Source: Glandiceps talaboti
Taxonomy: Eukaryota > Hemichordata > Enteropneusta > Spengelidae
Assembly (NCBI RefSeq): GCF_964340395.1
Contig: NC_135558.1
Coordinates: forward strand, 13,469,501 to 13,533,500
DNA length: 64,000 bases
Direction of reading: 5' to 3'
The position numbers were made by a program, and so were the translations under genes. The notes under the pieces are model-generated. The model was not told the DNA's origin. It did no database searches and saw only the letters and a program-made list of their open reading frames with translations. Shown one piece after another: positions 59,230 through 64,000 of the stretch. The number at the start of each line of letters is the position of its first letter. The first letter of the stretch is position 1.

Positions 59230-60768
59230 TTAAAATGAGACAACTTGCATAATTAATATTGCCCTGTTTCTTTTCAGAATGGTATCTGGAGGACATGCAC
59301 CTTACATTACATTACATATAATCACAAAAACATACTAGAACACAGCCTACATGTAGTCGAAATAGCGAAATGGGAGTCTATCTCTCAATATTTTAATAGC
59401 GCACAGTGGAAGTCCAAAGTACGCCATCATACTACTCCCGTGGTCGAAGTGCCTGGAAATACAGGAAACCTTTGCCATTGTATTGTATAACGAAAGACTA
59501 TAGACATTACTGTTTAGATCAAGTTTCGCTTCATCAATTGTTCTCAAAGAGAGGTTTTTTTTCCATTGTTTTTTCTAAAATGTGGGACATCTCTTAATCT
59601 TCTTGTTGACTAATTAATTAACGGGTTTCAGACAATTTAATTGCTATAGTGGGAATTCGACTCGAAAATAGTCTGTCAATGTATTTCTAAACTGCAATGA
59701 CTTTACATTTTTTTAGGTTACGTCATGTTTGCGGGAGTGGGGGGGGGGGGCGTGTTTGATGGGATGGACCCAGTGAGTTGGAAACACAAGAAAGAACACT
59801 CACTGAGGACGCATCTCCGTCACCCCCCCCCCCCCCGGTATCTACATATGCAAACTTTGTATACTTTGTTTTACTTCAAGCGGCTGTTGAATGTTTTCGC
59901 ATCCCTCCCCATATTTTACAATAAATACGATGACTTCGCTCGATTTTCCTACTTTTAACCGATGATCGGAAATATAATACTTAGGCGACAGTGATACCAA
60001 TAATGGTACAAGAAAAAAAGTTCATCCTAGTTGCGAGTCGATTTTCCTTTTGCCGTTCCAAAATCTGAAGATTGTAAATTCTAATGTCTAATAGTGATAA
60101 TAAAGAGTATAACACCACCGATGTTTGATTCACTCTCCGCTATTAACGCACTGAGTTCACACTATGTCATCATGTCGGATAATTGCAAACCAGATTGATC
60201 GAATGCTTTTCAGCGCCACTAAATCCCTTAACTGAGGGGCTCTTTGCAATGGAAGTTCCATGAAGCGAGCAAAAATATTAAACCTGTCATTGGTGTAGTA
60301 CCAAAAAAAACTTCGTGTGCAGCTAGCTAAGTTAAAACATCATTATTAATATGGGTAGCGTACACGCTTGAGTTACCCCTCTCTATCACTCACTGATCTT
60401 GCAATCTAAATTGGCGACAAAGCTGTTGGTGTGTTGAGGGCCTTGCGATGTTATCACCAGCTTTTATTAGAGGAAGATTGTCCACTCCTAACCAAGCATT
60501 AACTCCCTCAGACGCACAATACGGTTTTCGAAATTCGACAAGTTTAACCCATAAAAGTGATGATGCTGTTTTATTCTCCTATTATTTCGATAAAGACTTA
60601 TCTGGAAATCTTCCTGTTTTTTTTCAGGAATCATGTAGAAAACAGACATAGAAACATGTTTTTTGTGGAGTTCAGAACTGGACGAGATCGCCTGTTTAAA
60701 TAATTGAGTGACATCAGAAAGTTCTATTTACATTACCATGAATAAATCAGCCGAGCAAAAGTGACAGT

Positions 60769-60782
60769 GTGCGCATGCGCAC
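60769..60782. promoter_or_regulatory. NRF1-type palindrome
   Basis: GTGCGCATGCGCAC is a perfect 14 bp palindrome containing the NRF1 consensus TGCGCATGCGCA. No gene start was recognised beside it. Confidence 0.4.
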
Positions 60783-63700
60783 GTCGGTTATGAATATGTA
60801 ATAAGGCAGTGAAGTACATCACGATTACCATCTGTTGTGCTTTCTTTCCCTCAACAATTGTCCAGAAAATTGCACCTTCATTTCAACGCTTTTATTCAAA
60901 GTGGATGTTCTGGAAAATTAGTCGACTTTTTTTTGTATGTTTAGTAGGATGGGTTTCCCCTTTTTTCCTTCTAATTTTATTCTCGATTATCTTGGGTATT
61001 ATCGCCAATATTGCGCAGTTAAGTTTAATTCTAAAGCTAAATTCCCCGTCTCTTAAGTTTGTCTTTTTATTTTTCGTTTGAGACCATGGATAATGGTTTG
61101 GTAAAACAATTATATCAAACATTACAACGAGGCGTACGACGAAAGACTATATCTTCCGCCGAAATTAAAAGTTACGCGTTGACTTTTGGATTGTCAATGA
61201 AGATGCTTGCGTTGCCATGGTAACTTTCAATATGTGTTGTTTCAGCCATTGGAAGCCGAACAGATGATAGCGCCGATCCAGTGAATTCGAACAATTGTGT
61301 ACATTTCAAAGGAGTCTATATGTACGCATACATTGTCAGAAAACTTTATTTCACTATCACAACTAAAGCTATTGTCCGATGTCTGGTATTACCTTAATAG
61401 ACTACGAAAACGCTCGGAAGTCACTTGCGTCCAATTTCTTTCCAATCTGGCGATGGCCTTTAGACCCAACCAAAATAACATGTAGAAGGCAGAAATTACG
61501 GGTTTTTTTTATAAACTCGTGATGGGGTAAAATAGCCCGGCTCATATTACGAGCAGTGATAGCAACGTCAATTTTCTCACTGGTTTAGTTTACTCATAAA
61601 ATTCTCATCTGCCCCCCTGTCAGCGATGCACTCATGCATACGCAGCACTCCTGTCCGTTGGTTTAGTAAAGGGGTCTGTTGAATTGATAGACTTTCTATC
61701 TCCCATGTGAACCGTCTTAAGCCAATTAAATACTAACGTACCATCGGTTTGATATTAACCGAACGTATTACCATCCATATTTTATCCTATCGCTTCACGT
61801 CTATTCTAATTCCCAGTTGGGAGGGATGGAGCCTGTCAAATTCGGGGAAAGGTCTGGGAAAATGCTTAAATTGTATAAACATATGCCTCGTGAGAATTCC
61901 TTAAACGTCGTTCAACTTGTGAGTATAATTGAAAAGTATTTTTTTTTTATCTTGAAATTACCAAATTTTTAATTCGCTGTGACCTGACTGTAGTCCGTTC
62001 TAGAGAACTGATCCTTACACTCCAAACATGAAATACAAGACCTATACACCGCGGTTCGGAATTATTCCAAATTGACACTAAATACGAATAAAGCTTATTC
62101 TGTTGATAGTCAGCTTGTTAAGCGAACTAGTTTTTTCGGAAACTTGAGCCAAACTGAAACAAATAAAAAACAAATCCGTCAAACATTTTTGCGAAAAATT
62201 AAAAAACTAACCTACCTACAGACGACCAGCAGACGACCAGAAACTTTGAAGGCGGGAAAATATACATGTCGTCATGATCAACTTCTACGCGGACAATGTA
62301 CGTAGGTTGAATTTGGCACCTACTAGTAGATTATTTTAAACAGATTTATAGTTTGGGTATTGACTTATCCGTTAAAACAACCTTGTCCTGATTTGAAACG
62401 ATAACAGTACAACTTGGGGCCCGTGACGTTACACGGTTCTGTCATAAGGCTTATCCCGGAAACACACGGCATACAATGTGAACATGCAACCAAACAGTAT
62501 AATTAGTGACAACATTAAGCATGTGTTGCAGTCAACAACAGTTGTTCCCTAACACTGAAAAGTCTATAACTTGTCGCGAAGATGACATTTTCTCCAATTT
62601 CTTCATATATGATTTATTTTTTCATTTTTCACCAATTTTTTTGTTTAAAACATTCTGTTTTGATTTCCCTGTCGTATCCATTTACGCGCATGCGCATTGA
62701 AAGAAATTGTTGTGATTTTTTTTTAATCATACAAAAGTTACCATTGCCTTCAATGGTTTCATTAATCTCCTGTATCGAAAAAAAAATATATGATGGACAT
62801 CTGTTTCCCCTTCGCATATGATTCACCTCGTACGTTCATCAAAAGTCCCATCTCTCAGACTATATCTTCTCTCGAATTCTTTCAATGCTGTCAATGAGTC
62901 GCCGGGAGAACGGATGTTTGTCCGAGTGTTCATCAACTCCTCCACAACAACATTTTTTTCCCGTCATTTCTGCGAAGGAGAATTTTGACGTCAACAGTTG
63001 ATATATATCTCATTTGTATTATCGGGGTGAATCTGCTCATTTTATTAATGTTCGATTTCTAAAACGCAAAAATAAAATTAATTAGACGGCCCTGCGCGGA
63101 GCACGCCGCTACACGTGGGTGCTATAGAACACAACAGCGTTCTCCCCATTCTCGACACCATTAAAATTCGCGATTAAAAATCGTACGCCGTCCTCGGGGA
63201 CATGGTTTTTGGTGTGATCCGGCTTGTACAAACACCAATCCCATAAAACAGTACAGACTCAGCCAGCCCCGATGAACTATGCTTGCCAAGATCATTCAAT
63301 TACTCCATATTTATACGGGCTACTTAATTTTGTGGGCTAGATCACGCATCGAATGCCACCTGTCATCGGCTGGAAACTCCCCCCTACAATTGACAGAACA
63401 GTAAAGGTAAATCCGATCGACGGCTGCACAATTTTGACTTTTTTTTCCGACATTGCAAGAAAAAGTCAAAAGTGAATTACAGCTGTTTCAAAAGATCTTC
63501 GTTGTCGTCGTCGTAGTACGTGCGTCGACAGGAAAACGGCCCTTAGCAAAATCTGTCCTTTTGAAAAAAAAAGGGGGAATAGTTGAGAGAAGGTTAAAAA
63601 ACGCAATCACTGAAATTGCTTTCAGGAGTCAGCGGAAAAAGGAACTAAATCTTATCAGCTTTGCATCACAAATGTAAAATAAATCATTTCGACTGCAATG

Positions 63701-64000
63701 TTTACGTTTCACATGTTACGCAGTTCACCTGTGTGCCTTTTTTTTTATTTTCGTCTGCGTACCACTCCAGAACCGAATTATCAACAATGCGTTACGTAAC
63801 GACGCCATATGTTTGACATTACTTTTCTTCATAAGCATTTAAATTACCATATAATTTGCATATGAATATATTAGAATAATACCTGATTGGATACTACATC
63901 AGATATGTTTATACTAACTTTTAAAAACATAGCCACAAATGTGCACATTACAACATAACCTACCTCAACAGGCCTACGAAGTCCGATCCCGCGAAAATTA

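Noticed and set aside
58807-59243. Valine- and methionine-rich frames
   Set aside because: Translations of the CAC/CAT/CGT triplet array.
60809-61122. Hydrophobic 90-residue plus-strand frame resembling membrane segments
   Set aside because: T-rich sequence produces phenylalanine/leucine runs by composition. No other gene feature nearby.

Overview
This window is animal nuclear DNA. Evidence: AT-rich sequence, GT-AG introns up to tens of kilobases, many long microsatellites such as (CATA)n, (CT)n, (CAGA)n and (TA)n, small non-autonomous inverted-repeat elements, and no long open reading frame. A marine invertebrate is likely from the repeat style and from a single Lim3-type gene, but the sequence alone does not fix the phylum.

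One protein-coding locus can be supported: a LIM-homeodomain transcription factor of the Lhx3/Lhx4 (Lim3) class on the minus strand, filling roughly 2.1-47.9 kb. Four internal exons are unambiguous. They are LIM1 (12254-12428), LIM2 (5590-5792), homeodomain N-terminal part (3285-3442) and homeodomain helix 3 plus Lim3-type tail (2088-2253). All junctions are GT-AG and all phases agree. Two mutually exclusive first exons both end in phase 1 and splice in frame to LIM1. The proximal one (12698-12758, 'exon 1a') lies 269 bp upstream. The distal one (47818-47902, 'exon 1b') lies 35 kb upstream and resembles the N-terminus of the vertebrate LHX3b isoform. The C-terminal exon(s) and stop codon are not recognisable here and probably lie beyond the left edge.

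Layout on the + strand: 1-2.1 kb, intron after the helix 3 exon, with a pentanucleotide repeat at the left edge. 2.1-12.9 kb, exon cluster with (CT)n tracts and a minisatellite. 12.9-47.8 kb, the giant first intron of the distal transcript. It holds three copies of a ~370 bp MITE-like family, a 723 bp foldback element with ~147 bp arms around a (GTAT)n core, a tRNA-Thr-like pseudogene inside a small inverted repeat, two facing pentamer satellites, and several GC-richer islands that could be regulatory. 47.9-64 kb, the distal promoter and upstream intergenic DNA, with large (GTAT)n, (GA)n, (CT)n and stepwise compound tetranucleotide arrays, a TIR-bounded element, a POU/forkhead site cluster and two NRF1 palindromes. 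No second gene was found.

The product would be a nuclear DNA-binding regulator. Two LIM zinc-finger domains bind LDB-type cofactors and a homeodomain binds TAAT-containing DNA. Known roles of this class are in motor-neuron, interneuron and pituitary-type specification. The dual promoters would give two proteins differing only before LIM1.
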